Notes: a model not told the origin generated them from the letters alone. Shown: positions 28,709-37,749, counted from the stretch's first letter. The stretch is 64,000 nt of DNA from Chitinilyticum aquatile DSM 21506 (GCF_000430805.1 NZ_AUMS01000013.1:1-64000); one strand, 5' to 3'. Numbers and translations: made by a program.

Positions 28709-29086
28709 TTAGAACTCAATCGTACCTAGCGGGGTATTGATGATCAGGCCGGAAGATTTTGGTGAAAGTTCCTGCAGTTCTTCCGCGGTAAGAATCCAGA
28801 GCCGTACCACCTGCCCGGTGCGTTGCTCCAGCAGCATGTAGGCCTTGGCGTTGATGGGCAGTTGTTTGACCATCAGAAGTTCACCGCGTGCGCCACGGAT
28901 TTGCAGCCCGGGCGAGCCTTCGTAGACTTTGCCTTCGAGTTTTAGTTGCGGGAATGGCCAAGCCACCTCAAAAGCATCGACGGAAACCACACTGCCGCCA
29001 GCCGGAAACTTGCGGGTTCCAGTCATTGCTGCCAGCGCAGCAGGGGTCAGCAGGATCAAAGCAAGGCAGATCAGGAGCTTGCGCAT
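28709..29086 (-). CDS. Small secreted protein of unknown function
   Basis: A 125-residue protein with a clear signal peptide ([20 protein letters not shown]), so it is periplasmic or outer-membrane associated. The mature part is beta-rich with no cysteine and no motif I know. It lies between miaB and the fimbrial cluster. A 156-base gap from the last pilin argues against it being a pilus subunit. ATG 29086 begins the signal peptide; the longer frame adds an unrelated Cys-containing leader. Confidence 0.65.
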   Translation of the reverse strand: MRKLLICLALILLTPAALAAMTGTRKFPAGGSVVSVDAFEVAWPFPQLKLEGKVYEGSPGLQIRGARGELLMVKQLPINAKAYMLLEQRTGQVVRLWILTAEELQELSPKSSGLIINTPLGTIEF

Positions 29087-29242
29087 GGTAACTCTCGCCG
29101 AGGGTCGAATACCGCAATGGTAGCAATCTGCAGGCATTGCGGCCATTCATTCCTGTGTGTCCGGTGTTTTGGCCGGATGTGTTGCCCCCCATGTAGCTGG
29201 CGGGTTGCAATGGAGGCGGGTTTAACCTGGTGGCATCCGGTG

Positions 29243-29698
29243 CTATGGCGTGATGGTCAGGGTAATGTAGTCGCGGTAATGGCCTGCCGAAACGCTACTT
29301 TGGTTGCCATAGACCTTTGACCAGAAATTGATCCGTCCTTGTCCGCTGCTGCTGCTGACCTGCGCAAACGCAGCATTGGGTTCGAGCTCGCCAAAAACCT
29401 TGCTGCAGCCGGCATCCAGGAATAACTGATAGCGCAGCGTGTCGGTATTTCTGTCATTTTTCATGGCACGATTGTCCACGCTGCCGGTGGCTTGCGACGG
29501 ACCGGCAGTCACCTTGGTCACGGTTGGTTCGGTGCAACGGACGAACATGGAAAACTGCATCACCAGATCGGCAACCGAGGTTTGTGGATCATATATGCCC
29601 ATGTCGCCATCGGGTATCGAGCCGACGGTACAGCTGGGCGCTGCGTGGCCGACGCCAAAGCATAATAGAAACATTGCGGTCAGGCATTGATTGCGCAT
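29243..29698 (-). CDS. Spore coat U domain protein, Csu-type pilus subunit
   Basis: A 151-residue secreted protein: signal peptide (MRNQCLTAMFLLCFGVGHA), then one SCPU domain with paired cysteines (PSCTV, VRCTEP, DAGCSK) and the typical end YRDYITLTITP. It follows the usher by a few bases, the slot of the tip adhesin (CsuE) in Acinetobacter csu. CsuE has two domains and over 300 residues, whereas this protein has one. Confidence 0.8.
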   Translation of the reverse strand: MRNQCLTAMFLLCFGVGHAAPSCTVGSIPDGDMGIYDPQTSVADLVMQFSMFVRCTEPTVTKVTAGPSQATGSVDNRAMKNDRNTDTLRYQLFLDAGCSKVFGELEPNAAFAQVSSSSGQGRINFWSKVYGNQSSVSAGHYRDYITLTITP

Positions 29699-29704
29699 GC
29701 TTGG

Positions 29705-31984
29705 TTACTCCTGGCAGCTCAGTGTACCAAGATCGGTGGTTACTGCATCTGATTCGGTAATCATCAGGGAAAGATGACAGTCTTCGCCAGCCAGGTCGTA
29801 AATGCCAGGTCGCAGGGTTTCTGAATAAAAGCGGCCATCCAGCGCGGTGTCGATCACTTCGGTCTGGCCGGCTACTTGCAGCCGCTGCCCGCCAAGCGGG
29901 CTGCCATCGGCGCGCAGAATCAGCCCGCTGACCGCATGGAGCCTGCGAGTGGCAAAGTGGACAACCCGTCCATCCCGATCACCGCTGAGCACATTCTTCT
30001 GCAGGCGATCAATCGTGTATTCAATTGGCAAATCATTCTGGGCAATGCCGATTTGCTGGTAGCTGAAACTGGGTACATCCGGTAAGAACAGTACTCCTTC
30101 TTCGTCGGTTTTTCCGATCTGGCTGCCGTTCTGCAGGATGCCGACATTCCCCACGCCATCCACGCGTGCCACGGCAAACGCATCATCTATGGGGCGCGTC
30201 AACCGGAATTCCTGGTCCGCATAGGCCAGCGAACCACGCCATCCCAGGCGGAAGTTATGCTGGCGATTTTTCCCGCCTACCGTATTGATGCCACTGACAC
30301 TGGCTTGGCCAAAGGCCATCTTGTGCTCCAGCCAGGCGATGTAGTCGGTGCTGTCCGTCTGTTGCTGGGCGCTGAGGCTATAGCCCCAGCCTTCCCCTGC
30401 CGGTGAGCTTTTGCTCAGGGTGGTGGAGTATTGCATCCGTTCGTTCTGATACTGCCCGCCTGCATACAGGCTGTGGCCACCATCAAAGTACAGCGACAGG
30501 TTGAGAAAACCGCTCCAGGTTTGTGTCATCCCGTCGTTGAGCCTGAGTTGCGCACTGATGGAAGCATTGCGCCATGGCGAAAACGAGTAGTTGAGCATAT
30601 AACGGTTGGCCGTCGATTCTGCGTTATCACCTTGCTGGCGGCCATATTCCATACTCAGGCTGCCCAGCGTGGCCGAGCCGACGCTGGCGCCCACATTGGC
30701 GGACCACTTCACATGCGCGGCATCATCCAGCAAGACGGTGCGGGTCCAGTAATCGCGGCTCTGCCGCTGAAGATTGGCATATACGCTGAAGCTGTCATGG
30801 TTGTAGCGATAATTGATCACTTGCGCATTGCCATCTGCCCCCTCGCTGCGCCGCACCCAGGATAGCACTCCGGCCAGTGTGCCATACCACCCCAGACGCA
30901 GTGTCGCCAGGGCGCCATAACTGTGTTCGCCAGCATGACCGCTGGCCTGAGCGCCAACGGTCAGCCAGTCGGTCAGGCCATAGCGCTGGTACAGTGAATA
31001 GGCCCAGCCATCGTAGCGGTCGAAGCTGCCATTGACGCGGCGCATGCCGATATTGTGGCTGTAGTCGGTAAGCCCGGCGCGCAGCAATGAATCGTCAAAA
31101 TAGTAAGGGATCGAGGTTGTCTGGGTGCCGCCGAAGCGATCCCGGATTACGATGTCGACATTCTGCAGGCCGGAGAAATAACGCAGGTCGCTGAATTCGT
31201 AAATGCCAGGTTGCAGATCCAGTGTCTTGATTCGCTGCCCATTCAGATAGATTTCTGCGGTCGATGGCTGCGTTACGGCAGTTTGCGACTGAAACGCAGG
31301 CATGGATTCGAAGTCCGGTTGCAACTCGAAGGCACGCGAAATGCCGATGCCGGCGAGATTTTGCGAAAATCCCAGTGCACCCAGGCGCGGCGTGAGATCG
31401 CCTGCCGTTGCGCGTACCATGGCCTCGGGGTCGACGTAGTCCAGTGTGGTCCGCAATCGCGCCCATGGTTTGGCGCTGGCTCCGGAGTAATAGCTGTGTT
31501 CGGAGCGCAGATTCCAGCCATAGCCCGATACATTGATGGTCGGCATGAACTGGTACTCCAGTCCTGCAAGCTGGCTTTGGTGCAAAAGCGCCGCATCGTA
31601 TGTCAAGTAGGCACTTAAGGGGGACGGTGCGGGCCAGCGGGGGTCGCGTTGCTGACTCAGCGGAATTTGTCGCCGCCCGAATTCTTCGGCATCGGCATCC
31701 AGATACAGGATCTGTTCCGAAGCCAGCAAGCGACTGCGCATGTCATGGAGCTGATCTGCGAGATAATACAGCGAACCCTCATGAATTTGCGATATACCCT
31801 CTATGGTATGAAGCCCTGCGGATTGGAGTGATTGGGCAGAGAGCCAATACCCGCGTTCGTCGTAAAGGGCCTCAACGTCCCCCTGGGGTACGCCGTTGAC
31901 CACCAGATTGAGGAAAATGCGCTCTGCTGCCCATGTGGGGCTTAGCCAGCCAGCTAGCAACAGGCTAATCAGGAGTTTTTGCAT
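29705..31984 (-). CDS. Csu-type outer-membrane fimbrial usher
   Basis: A 759-residue outer-membrane usher of the archaic chaperone-usher class. It has a signal peptide (MQKLLISLLLAGWLSPTWA), an N-terminal chaperone-binding domain (about 20-125), a beta-barrel with plug (including RIKTLDLQPGIYEFSDLRY near 255) and C-terminal domains (GLILRADGSPLGGQRLQV). It secretes and assembles the SCPU pilins. It overlaps the chaperone gene upstream by 16 bases and directly precedes a pilin gene. Confidence 0.93.
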   Translation of the reverse strand: MQKLLISLLLAGWLSPTWAAERIFLNLVVNGVPQGDVEALYDERGYWLSAQSLQSAGLHTIEGISQIHEGSLYYLADQLHDMRSRLLASEQILYLDADAEEFGRRQIPLSQQRDPRWPAPSPLSAYLTYDAALLHQSQLAGLEYQFMPTINVSGYGWNLRSEHSYYSGASAKPWARLRTTLDYVDPEAMVRATAGDLTPRLGALGFSQNLAGIGISRAFELQPDFESMPAFQSQTAVTQPSTAEIYLNGQRIKTLDLQPGIYEFSDLRYFSGLQNVDIVIRDRFGGTQTTSIPYYFDDSLLRAGLTDYSHNIGMRRVNGSFDRYDGWAYSLYQRYGLTDWLTVGAQASGHAGEHSYGALATLRLGWYGTLAGVLSWVRRSEGADGNAQVINYRYNHDSFSVYANLQRQSRDYWTRTVLLDDAAHVKWSANVGASVGSATLGSLSMEYGRQQGDNAESTANRYMLNYSFSPWRNASISAQLRLNDGMTQTWSGFLNLSLYFDGGHSLYAGGQYQNERMQYSTTLSKSSPAGEGWGYSLSAQQQTDSTDYIAWLEHKMAFGQASVSGINTVGGKNRQHNFRLGWRGSLAYADQEFRLTRPIDDAFAVARVDGVGNVGILQNGSQIGKTDEEGVLFLPDVPSFSYQQIGIAQNDLPIEYTIDRLQKNVLSGDRDGRVVHFATRRLHAVSGLILRADGSPLGGQRLQVAGQTEVIDTALDGRFYSETLRPGIYDLAGEDCHLSLMITESDAVTTDLGTLSCQE

Positions 31985-32724
31985 GCCGCCACAGGAATCA
32001 GCAGTGTTTGCTGCAGTGTTTGCTGGTCGGTTTCCAATTCAATGGTCTGAGGTTTATCCGAGTCGCATGCTTCGGCGGGCAGTGCAACCCGATACTTGCG
32101 GCTGGCTCCCGGGTGCAGATACCAGTATTCAAACTGTCGGACTTCCCCACCCGTTTTGCCAATTAGCAAACGATTCAGACGCTGGGTTGTATTGCCCGGG
32201 TTACTCAGCGAGAACTCCAGCGCGCCGTTCTCAACCTTCATGTCGGCCAGGCGCAGTTTTGCTTGCGGATTGGCCGGACGCAGGAAAACCGGCACGCCAA
32301 AGCTGACCACCATTGCGACCTGTCCCTTGCTGTCTGCGCCAGCGATCTCCGGCTGTTCGTTGATGTAAAGGCGGTAAGCCAGTTCGTTCTGGTCGGCTGC
32401 GCTCTTGCGCCCGATGCGAATGACCTGCTTCTGCCTTGGCGGCACTTCAAATTGCCGTGGAAAATACACCAGTTCATCCGCTGTGCTGCGATACTGATCC
32501 ACACCAAGCTCATCCTGTGTCCAGCGGCGCAAATCGAGTGCGATGCGCAGCGGCACATCGGCATTGTTGCTGACTGTGATTGCCTGCGATTTGTCTTTTG
32601 CCGAAAATTCAATCCGGATGGGGCTGACGGCAAATTGCCCTGCCCAGGCTTGAAAGCACATGACGGCCGAAGCCACAGCCAATATCCAGCGCATAGGGTT
32701 TCTCATCTCGGGACGTTTCATCAA
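31969..32724 (-). CDS. Csu-type periplasmic fimbrial chaperone
   Basis: A 251-residue periplasmic protein with a signal peptide ending AWAGQFAVSPIRIEF and a two-domain immunoglobulin-like fold. The subunit-binding strand is VYFPRQFEVPPRQKQVIRIG, whose final conserved basic residues anchor the pilin C terminus. It hands SCPU subunits to the usher. It overlaps the usher gene by 16 bases. A terminator lies upstream, between it and the major pilin gene. Confidence 0.92.
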   Translation of the reverse strand: MMKRPEMRNPMRWILAVASAVMCFQAWAGQFAVSPIRIEFSAKDKSQAITVSNNADVPLRIALDLRRWTQDELGVDQYRSTADELVYFPRQFEVPPRQKQVIRIGRKSAADQNELAYRLYINEQPEIAGADSKGQVAMVVSFGVPVFLRPANPQAKLRLADMKVENGALEFSLSNPGNTTQRLNRLLIGKTGGEVRQFEYWYLHPGASRKYRVALPAEACDSDKPQTIELETDQQTLQQTLLIPVAACKNS

Positions 32725-32797
32725 GTCTAATTAACATTATGCAGGCAGGCCAGCCAAGGGCAGGGTCCGGCCTGTCCGCCCGACCAGCTCAAATAAA

Positions 32798-32828
32798 ACA
32801 AACCCGCCAATTCGGGCGGGCTCGTTTG
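32798..32828 (-). terminator. Terminator between the pilin and chaperone genes
   Basis: On the minus strand CCCGCC/GGCGGG forms a stem followed by TTTGTTTTATTT. It should end most pilin transcripts before the chaperone and usher, keeping subunit levels higher than assembly proteins. Confidence 0.8.
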
Positions 32829-32866
32829 TGCGGGGCAACTGGCAGGCAAATGCATGCGCTTGGCCA

Positions 32867-33325
32867 TCACGGGGTGAGTGTGAGTACAACCGTATCGGTA
32901 TAACCGCTGGCCACTGCCGCAGTATCCAGATCCGAGCCTTTGACGGCGGCAGTGAGCGTCAGTTGTTCCGGGGCCGCAATACCCTGGCCAGTCCCGCTTG
33001 TCTTGTCCAGCGACAGCTCATAGGGCAGCTTGTTGGCGCCGGCAAGCATGTTTTTCTGCGCGCCATCATGATTCAAGCCATCGTTGGTGCTCAGGTTGTA
33101 CGTGATGCCATTGCTGCACCAGAATGACGTGTTGCCAGCCTTGCTCTGATCGCCGCTACCGGCCTTCAGGTCGCCCATGTTAATGGTGACATCACCGGCA
33201 TCGACAAATGCACAGGTGCCGACCACATTGGCATTGATGATGACGTTCTTGCTGGCGGCCAGAGCACTGCCACTTCCCAGCAAGGCCGCAATCGCGCACG
33301 CGCAAGTAACCAGGCGGTACTTCAT
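32867..33325 (-). CDS. Spore coat U domain pilin, probable major subunit
   Basis: A 152-residue SCPU pilin with a signal peptide (cut after SALA), the strand NVIINANVVGTCAFVDAG, a second cysteine in SFWCSNG, the block NLSTNDGLNHDG and the ending YTDTVVLTLTP. It has the best ribosome-binding site in the cluster (AAAGGAGG six bases before ATG) and its own downstream terminator, both consistent with the most abundant subunit. Confidence 0.88.
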   Translation of the reverse strand: MKYRLVTCACAIAALLGSGSALAASKNVIINANVVGTCAFVDAGDVTINMGDLKAGSGDQSKAGNTSFWCSNGITYNLSTNDGLNHDGAQKNMLAGANKLPYELSLDKTSGTGQGIAAPEQLTLTAAVKGSDLDTAAVASGYTDTVVLTLTP

Positions 33326-33568
33326 GAGATTCCTCCTTTCCTCTGCTTGGCCAGCGGGTCAGCCAAATTGACAACGGCGCAGTGTAAGGAACTCGGCAGG
33401 GTGGTTCTGTAGAAAATGTCAGAGCCTGCTTGTGTAAAAGTACCAAGGTGAGCTGTGCTCTGCTGTCAGCGCATCAGAGCACTCTATGGCAAACCGGCCG
33501 CCCACAAGCACGTGGCCGCGCGGGTACTGTAATCAGGGTGATGTCGTGCCGGGTGGGGCGGGACAAGG

Positions 33569-34021
33569 TCAGGGGTCGACAGTCATGACTACCGTGTCAC
33601 TGTACCGGCCGACGGGGCGAGTGGCGTAATCGGAATGCTTGACCGTAGCCGTCAGCCGGATGTCGATATCCGAACCTGTGCTCAAGCCGCTACTTGGCTC
33701 AGCTACCAGTGCGTACGGCAAACGACCGGCGCCATTTTGCTGAGCCATCTGGCGCTTCGTTCCTTCCGGATTCAGGCCGTCATTAAGTCGGACCTGGAAG
33801 AAAGTACCTTTGCTGCAGGTGATCGGTACCTGAGCGCTAATGCTGCGATCACCCTCCTGTAACTGGCCAAAATCCATCACCAGGGTGTCCGACGTGACAA
33901 AAGCGCAGTTGTCCAGCACCTGGATATGCATTTGCAGACTGGTGGTGGAGGCCGCGAGTACTTGGCAAGCCGCAGTGGATAGCAGCAGCGCCGTTAATAG
34001 TCGATGTGGATTCTTTCCCAT
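33569..34021 (-). CDS. Spore coat U domain pilin, second subunit
   Basis: A 150-residue SCPU protein with a signal peptide (MGKNPHRLLTALLLSTAACQVLA), an N-terminal strand with VLDNCAFV, a second cysteine in VPITCSKGTFFQVRLNDG and the ending YSDTVVMTVDP. ATG 34021 starts the signal peptide; the longer frame is not pilin-like. Its first bases overlap the preceding truncated pilin gene. Confidence 0.85.
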   Translation of the reverse strand: MGKNPHRLLTALLLSTAACQVLAASTTSLQMHIQVLDNCAFVTSDTLVMDFGQLQEGDRSISAQVPITCSKGTFFQVRLNDGLNPEGTKRQMAQQNGAGRLPYALVAEPSSGLSTGSDIDIRLTATVKHSDYATRPVGRYSDTVVMTVDP

Positions 34022-34266
34022 GCCTGCTCTTTTGTCTTGCTTATGGTCGCCCAGCGTACCTGTTGCTGACAGGATAATCGAGCCGGGGAATTCACTCTCG
34101 AAGACTTCAGCCTGAGCAAGGTATCCGGTAATGCCGCATCTTCCGGGGGCGGCGGCTGATTGAGAGGTAGCGTGCAATCAGGAATGACGTTCGCGGCGAT
34201 CCGAACATCTTTCGCCTGCACTGGCAGGCCCAAAAGCAAGACGACAAGACAGGATATATAGCGCAT
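33994..34266 (-). pseudogene. Truncated spore coat U pilin remnant
   Basis: A 90-residue frame with a good signal peptide (MRYISCLVVLLLGLPVQA) and the opening of an SCPU domain (VRIAANVIPDCTLPLN). It reaches a second-cysteine segment (SPARLSCQQQVRWA) comparable to the middle of the intact pilins. The C-terminal half, with the conserved DGLN and TDTVVLT strands, is missing; the frame instead runs into the next gene and stops. It looks like a pilin gene that lost its 3' half, though a short novel subunit cannot be excluded. Confidence 0.55.
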
Positions 34267-34594
34267 TGTCTAGTTGCTCATCATCTGGGGCGGCAGGCAA
34301 CCATTGCGGCATCCGCCCGCAGCGGAATCGGTTTAGCAAATAATCTCGGATCTTAACAGATGCAGCTGGCCGAAGATAATCGTGGGCGGTTTTGCTGGCC
34401 GCGCTCAGCGGAGAGTGGCACAACCATCAAGCAAGCTTGGCGGAGGCCGACCAGCTGGCAGACTGGAGGCCGGAGTCGCAAAGAAACTCGGCCAGAGAGC
34501 ATGATGCCGCTGGACTGTGACTAAATCCGTAGGCCTGATCGTAGGCCAAAGACATGTAGCTGGTACAGGCTATACGGGGTTCGTCGGGAACGAA
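34267..34594. other. Non-coding gap between fimbrial cluster and tRNA-Met
   Basis: About 330 bases with no convincing gene. It must hold the promoter for the fimbrial cluster (minus strand), but I see no near-consensus promoter. A short inverted repeat GGCCT/AGGCC lies near 34530-34550. Confidence 0.5.
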
Positions 34595-34627
34595 AAAGCC
34601 CCGCAATCCGTGGATTGGCGGGGCTTT
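34595..34627 (-). terminator. Terminator downstream of tRNA-Met
   Basis: AAAGCCCCGC (34595-34604) pairs with GCGGGGCTTT (34618-34627). On the minus strand the stem ends in a T run. A second hairpin (AGTTTCAGG/CCTGAAACT, 34632-34654) lies between it and the tRNA. Confidence 0.85.
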
Positions 34628-34660
34628 GGGTAGTTTCAGGATTCGCCTGAAACTGATATC

Positions 34661-34756
34661 TGGTGGCTATGGCGGGACTCGAACCTGCGACCCCAGCATT
34701 ATGAGTGCTGTGCTCTAACCGACTGAGCTACTGACCCAGTTCCTTCCCACATAGCC
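34661..34756 (-). tRNA. tRNA-Met (CAT) with 19-nt insertion after the 5' acceptor strand
   Basis: The body from TAGCTCAG to CATAGCCACCA is a normal elongator tRNA-Met: D arm, anticodon loop CTCATAA, T loop TTCGAGT and encoded CCA. The 3' acceptor strand CATAGCC has its exact partner GGCTATG at 34750-34756, but 19 extra bases (34731-34749) separate it from the D arm. The seven bases actually next to the D arm (GGGTCAG) match the acceptor at only four positions. The canonical 77-nt span would be 34661-34737. The molecule may be non-functional or need unusual processing. Its anticodon and body are otherwise intact. Confidence 0.8.
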
Positions 34757-34816
34757 AAGAGAGGCCGGATTATGGAGGGGCTTTTTCAGCCTGTCAAGCA
34801 CCCCGCCTGCAAAAAA

Positions 34817-35998
34817 TTACAGCGCGCCGGAGCGATCGGCACTGCGAAAGCCGGGCAGCAGCGTCTGGCCGGCAAGGCCGCGCGAAAAGGCGATCACCTT
34901 GAAAAGTTCGCCCATTTCGGCAGGAGACAGCAGCTTTTGTACGGCATTGAGTGCCAGTGCGTGCTCCTGCGGGCTGCTGTTGAGGGTATGCTGCTCCAGC
35001 CCTTCCAGAATGCCGCAGTCAAGCAGATACTGTCCCTGGGATACATAGCCTTCCAGCGCGAGGCCGGCAGTGGCGCCGGCCTGGTAGATGGCGGAAAAAT
35101 CGACATGACAGGTGAGGTCGGTCAACCCCGGCAGCCAGAAGGGATCGTGCACGCTGTGATGGCGGTAGTGGCCCATCAGTGTGCCTTCGCTGCGCTGCGG
35201 ATGATAGAACTCGCGGGCAGGGAAGCCGTAATCCAGCCAGAGCATCGCTCCCCTGTCGAGTCCGGCGGCGCAGCTGGCGATCAGGGCGGCGGCCTCGGGC
35301 TGGAATTCGCTGGTGTAATCGGCCGGCAGCTGGCTGGCGCTGGCCAGCAGGGCCGGGTCGGCTAGAGGCCGGTCGCTGAACACGAAGCCTTGTGCGCCAA
35401 CGCTGACGCCACGCTCGAAGAGCGTTCCCGCTGCATCGCGGTGGACGAGCTGGCAGGGCACGGCGTCGAGTACTTCATTGGCGATCAGCATGCCCTCCCA
35501 GCGTTCTGGCAGCGCATCAAGCCAGCTGACGCGATCCAGCAGCTGCGGCAGTGCGGTGGCGATGGCCGCGCGCTGGCGTTCGCGCAGTTCGGCGGAGAGA
35601 TCGAGGATGCAGTACTGTGCGGGAAGCCGGCCCAGGCGCGCAAGCTCGCCCAGCACCTGCACGGCGAGCTTGCCGGTGCCGGCACCGAGTTCCAGCACGA
35701 TGCCGTCCGGCACCTCGGTCAGCACCGCCGCGACGGTCTGCGCGAGGCTCTGGCCAAACAGCGGCGAGATTTCCGGCGCGGTGATGAAGTCGCCCGCGGC
35801 GCCGAACTTGGTCGCCCCGCCCGAGTAATAACCCAGCCCGGGCGCATAGAGCGCTGCGCGCATGTAGTCGGCAAAGCTGATCCAGCCGCCGGCTGCGTCG
35901 ATCAGCTGGCAGAGGTGGCCGACCAGCGCCTGCGAGTGGGCGAGGGCTTCCGGTGACGGGACGGGGAGATTGGCTTGCTGCTGCATGCGAAATGCCAT
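34817..35998 (-). CDS. MidA/NDUFAF7-like SAM-dependent methyltransferase
   Basis: A 393-residue protein of the family that includes mitochondrial NDUFAF7, which methylates an arginine of a complex I subunit. SAM-binding elements are ISFADYMRAALYAPGLGYYSGG (in two parts, about 43-64) and VLELGAGTGKLA (about 110-121). LIANEVLDAVPCQL and MLWLDYGFP match the family. Start chosen at MAFRMQQQ; MQQQ four codons later is also possible. It is divergent from the pteridine reductase gene. The bacterial substrate is not known to me. Confidence 0.85.
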   Translation of the reverse strand: MAFRMQQQANLPVPSPEALAHSQALVGHLCQLIDAAGGWISFADYMRAALYAPGLGYYSGGATKFGAAGDFITAPEISPLFGQSLAQTVAAVLTEVPDGIVLELGAGTGKLAVQVLGELARLGRLPAQYCILDLSAELRERQRAAIATALPQLLDRVSWLDALPERWEGMLIANEVLDAVPCQLVHRDAAGTLFERGVSVGAQGFVFSDRPLADPALLASASQLPADYTSEFQPEAAALIASCAAGLDRGAMLWLDYGFPAREFYHPQRSEGTLMGHYRHHSVHDPFWLPGLTDLTCHVDFSAIYQAGATAGLALEGYVSQGQYLLDCGILEGLEQHTLNSSPQEHALALNAVQKLLSPAEMGELFKVIAFSRGLAGQTLLPGFRSADRSGAL

Positions 35999-36038
35999 GA
36001 AAATGCGTGAAAACAGAATTCTACCGGATGAGAACACG

Positions 36039-36812
36039 ATGCACGCTTCAGTCACGCACGCGACACATGATAATCCGGCGCCAGTAGTACTGATCACCGG
36101 TGGCGCCAAACGGGTCGGCGCGGGTATCGCGCGCTACCTGCATGCGCGCGGCTGGCGCATTGTGCTGCATTACCGCAGCGCTGCGGCAGCAGCGGCAGAG
36201 CTGGCCTCGGAGCTCAACGCCATTCGCCCCGCTTCGGTGCAGATCGTGCAGCTCGATCTGCTCGACACCCCCCGCCTGCCCGATCTGGTCAGTGCCAGCC
36301 TTGCGGCCTTTGGGCGGCTGGATGCGCTCATCAACAATGCCTCGTCCTTTTTCCCGACGCCGGTCGGCGAGTTCAGCGAGACGGCCTGGGATGACCTGCT
36401 GGGCAGCAACCTGAAGGCGCCACTCTTTCTGGCGCAGGCCGCCGCGCCCGCATTGCGGCAGACCGGCGGCAGCATCATCAGCATCACCGACATTCATGTC
36501 GAGCGGCCTTTCCCGCTGCACACGCTGTATACCGTCGCCAAGGCCGGGCTCGTTGCGATGACGAAGTCGCTCGCGCGCGAGCTGGCGCCGGAAGTCCGCG
36601 TGAACGCGGTCGCGCCGGGGGCTAATATCTGGCCGGATTCCGGCTCCGAGGTGTTTGACGCGGCGACGCGGTCTGCCATTCTGGCGTCGATTCCCCTGCA
36701 GCGGACGGGCGAGCCGGACGATCTGGCGCAGGCCATCCATTTCCTGCTGGAAGCGCCGTATCTGACCGGTGTCATCCTGCCGGTCGATGGTGGGCGCAGC
36801 GTGGTGCTGTGA
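36039..36812 (+). CDS. Pteridine reductase (short-chain dehydrogenase)
   Basis: A 257-residue SDR enzyme resembling PTR1/FolM, which reduces dihydrobiopterin or dihydrofolate with NADPH. It has the cofactor loop TGGAKRVGAGIARYLHARG, with the basic residues of NADPH-specific pteridine reductases. NNASSFFPTP replaces the plain NNAG motif, and the catalytic Tyr and Lys are in YTVAKAGL. ATG 36039 is used because the codons before it (MACCCMRN) are not conserved-looking. Confidence 0.85.
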   Translation: MHASVTHATHDNPAPVVLITGGAKRVGAGIARYLHARGWRIVLHYRSAAAAAAELASELNAIRPASVQIVQLDLLDTPRLPDLVSASLAAFGRLDALINNASSFFPTPVGEFSETAWDDLLGSNLKAPLFLAQAAAPALRQTGGSIISITDIHVERPFPLHTLYTVAKAGLVAMTKSLARELAPEVRVNAVAPGANIWPDSGSEVFDAATRSAILASIPLQRTGEPDDLAQAIHFLLEAPYLTGVILPVDGGRSVVL

Positions 36813-36855
36813 GGCGGTGAGAACGGCGCTGAACCGAGCAGTCATTGCCGGATTG

Positions 36856-37749
36856 ATGGCTCGCAGGCTGCGGGCTCTGGCCTGGCTGGCCGCACTGGCT
36901 ACCGTGCCTGGTCTCGCTGGCGCGCTCGACTGGCGGCTTGAGTTGTTCAGCCATTTCCTGCCGTTCTACATCCCGCTGCTGCTCGCTGGGCTATGCCTGG
37001 AACGCGTGCGCTGGCGTCGCGCCGTGCTGGGAGCCGTGTTGCTGCTGCAGCTGGGCTGGCTGTATGCCGCATCCGGTTGGCCGGAGCGCGAAGCAGTTGA
37101 CTTGCCGGGTATATCTCTACGGCTCTTTGCCTTTAATGGGTATGTGCATAACCCCGATAGGGTATCCGCTCTGGCCTGGTTGCGGGAGCGCAAGCCTGAC
37201 GTGCTGCTGCTGACCGAAGCCACGCCGGCGTGGCTGGCCGATGTCGAAATGTTGCGCCGCGAGATGCCGCACGGCTGCGCCCGCGGGGAAGACAGCCCGT
37301 TCGGCATCGCCCTGCTGTCGCGCCAGCCCTTGCGGCTGTGCGAAGTGATTGCGCCGCGCGCCGGGGACGGCTTTCCCTATCTGCGCGCCGAGCTGGCCAG
37401 TGGGCTGGTGATCTACGGTATTCATCCGCCGCCGCCACTGTCGGCCGAACTGGCCGCCGCGCGGGATGCCATGCTGGTGGAACTGGCGCGGCGCATCGCA
37501 AGCGAGGCCGCGCCCGTCCTTGTGCTGGGAGACATGAACATCACGCCCTTTTCGCCGGTGTATCAGTCCTTCCGCCGCGATTCGCGCCTGCAGGAAGCCG
37601 GCTTCCCCTTCCGGCCAAGCTGGGGGCCGGCTGGCTGGCCGGCCTTACTGCCGCTGGACCGTGTGCTGCTGCGCGATGTGAGCGGACAGGTCAGGTTTGG
37701 TCCGGCGCTGGGCTCGGACCACCGGGTGCTGATGCTGCAGCTGCAGTAA
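36856..37749 (+). CDS. Membrane-anchored endonuclease/exonuclease/phosphatase-family hydrolase
   Basis: A 297-residue protein with an N-terminal membrane region of two to three segments (about 8-70), then an EEP-fold domain: LFAFNGYV, DVLLLTEAT, YGIHPPPP, LGDMNITPFSP (catalytic Asp and Asn) and GSDHRVLMLQ (terminal catalytic His). This matches the YafD/DUF-type EEP family. The natural substrate is unknown. An in-frame GTG at 36817 would extend it by 13 residues and sits closer to the pteridine reductase stop. Confidence 0.82.
   Translation: MARRLRALAWLAALATVPGLAGALDWRLELFSHFLPFYIPLLLAGLCLERVRWRRAVLGAVLLLQLGWLYAASGWPEREAVDLPGISLRLFAFNGYVHNPDRVSALAWLRERKPDVLLLTEATPAWLADVEMLRREMPHGCARGEDSPFGIALLSRQPLRLCEVIAPRAGDGFPYLRAELASGLVIYGIHPPPPLSAELAAARDAMLVELARRIASEAAPVLVLGDMNITPFSPVYQSFRRDSRLQEAGFPFRPSWGPAGWPALLPLDRVLLRDVSGQVRFGPALGSDHRVLMLQLQ

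Noticed and set aside
33569-34177. Longer start for the second pilin
   Set aside because: The added 52 residues are not pilin-like and would hide the signal peptide; ATG 34021 was used.
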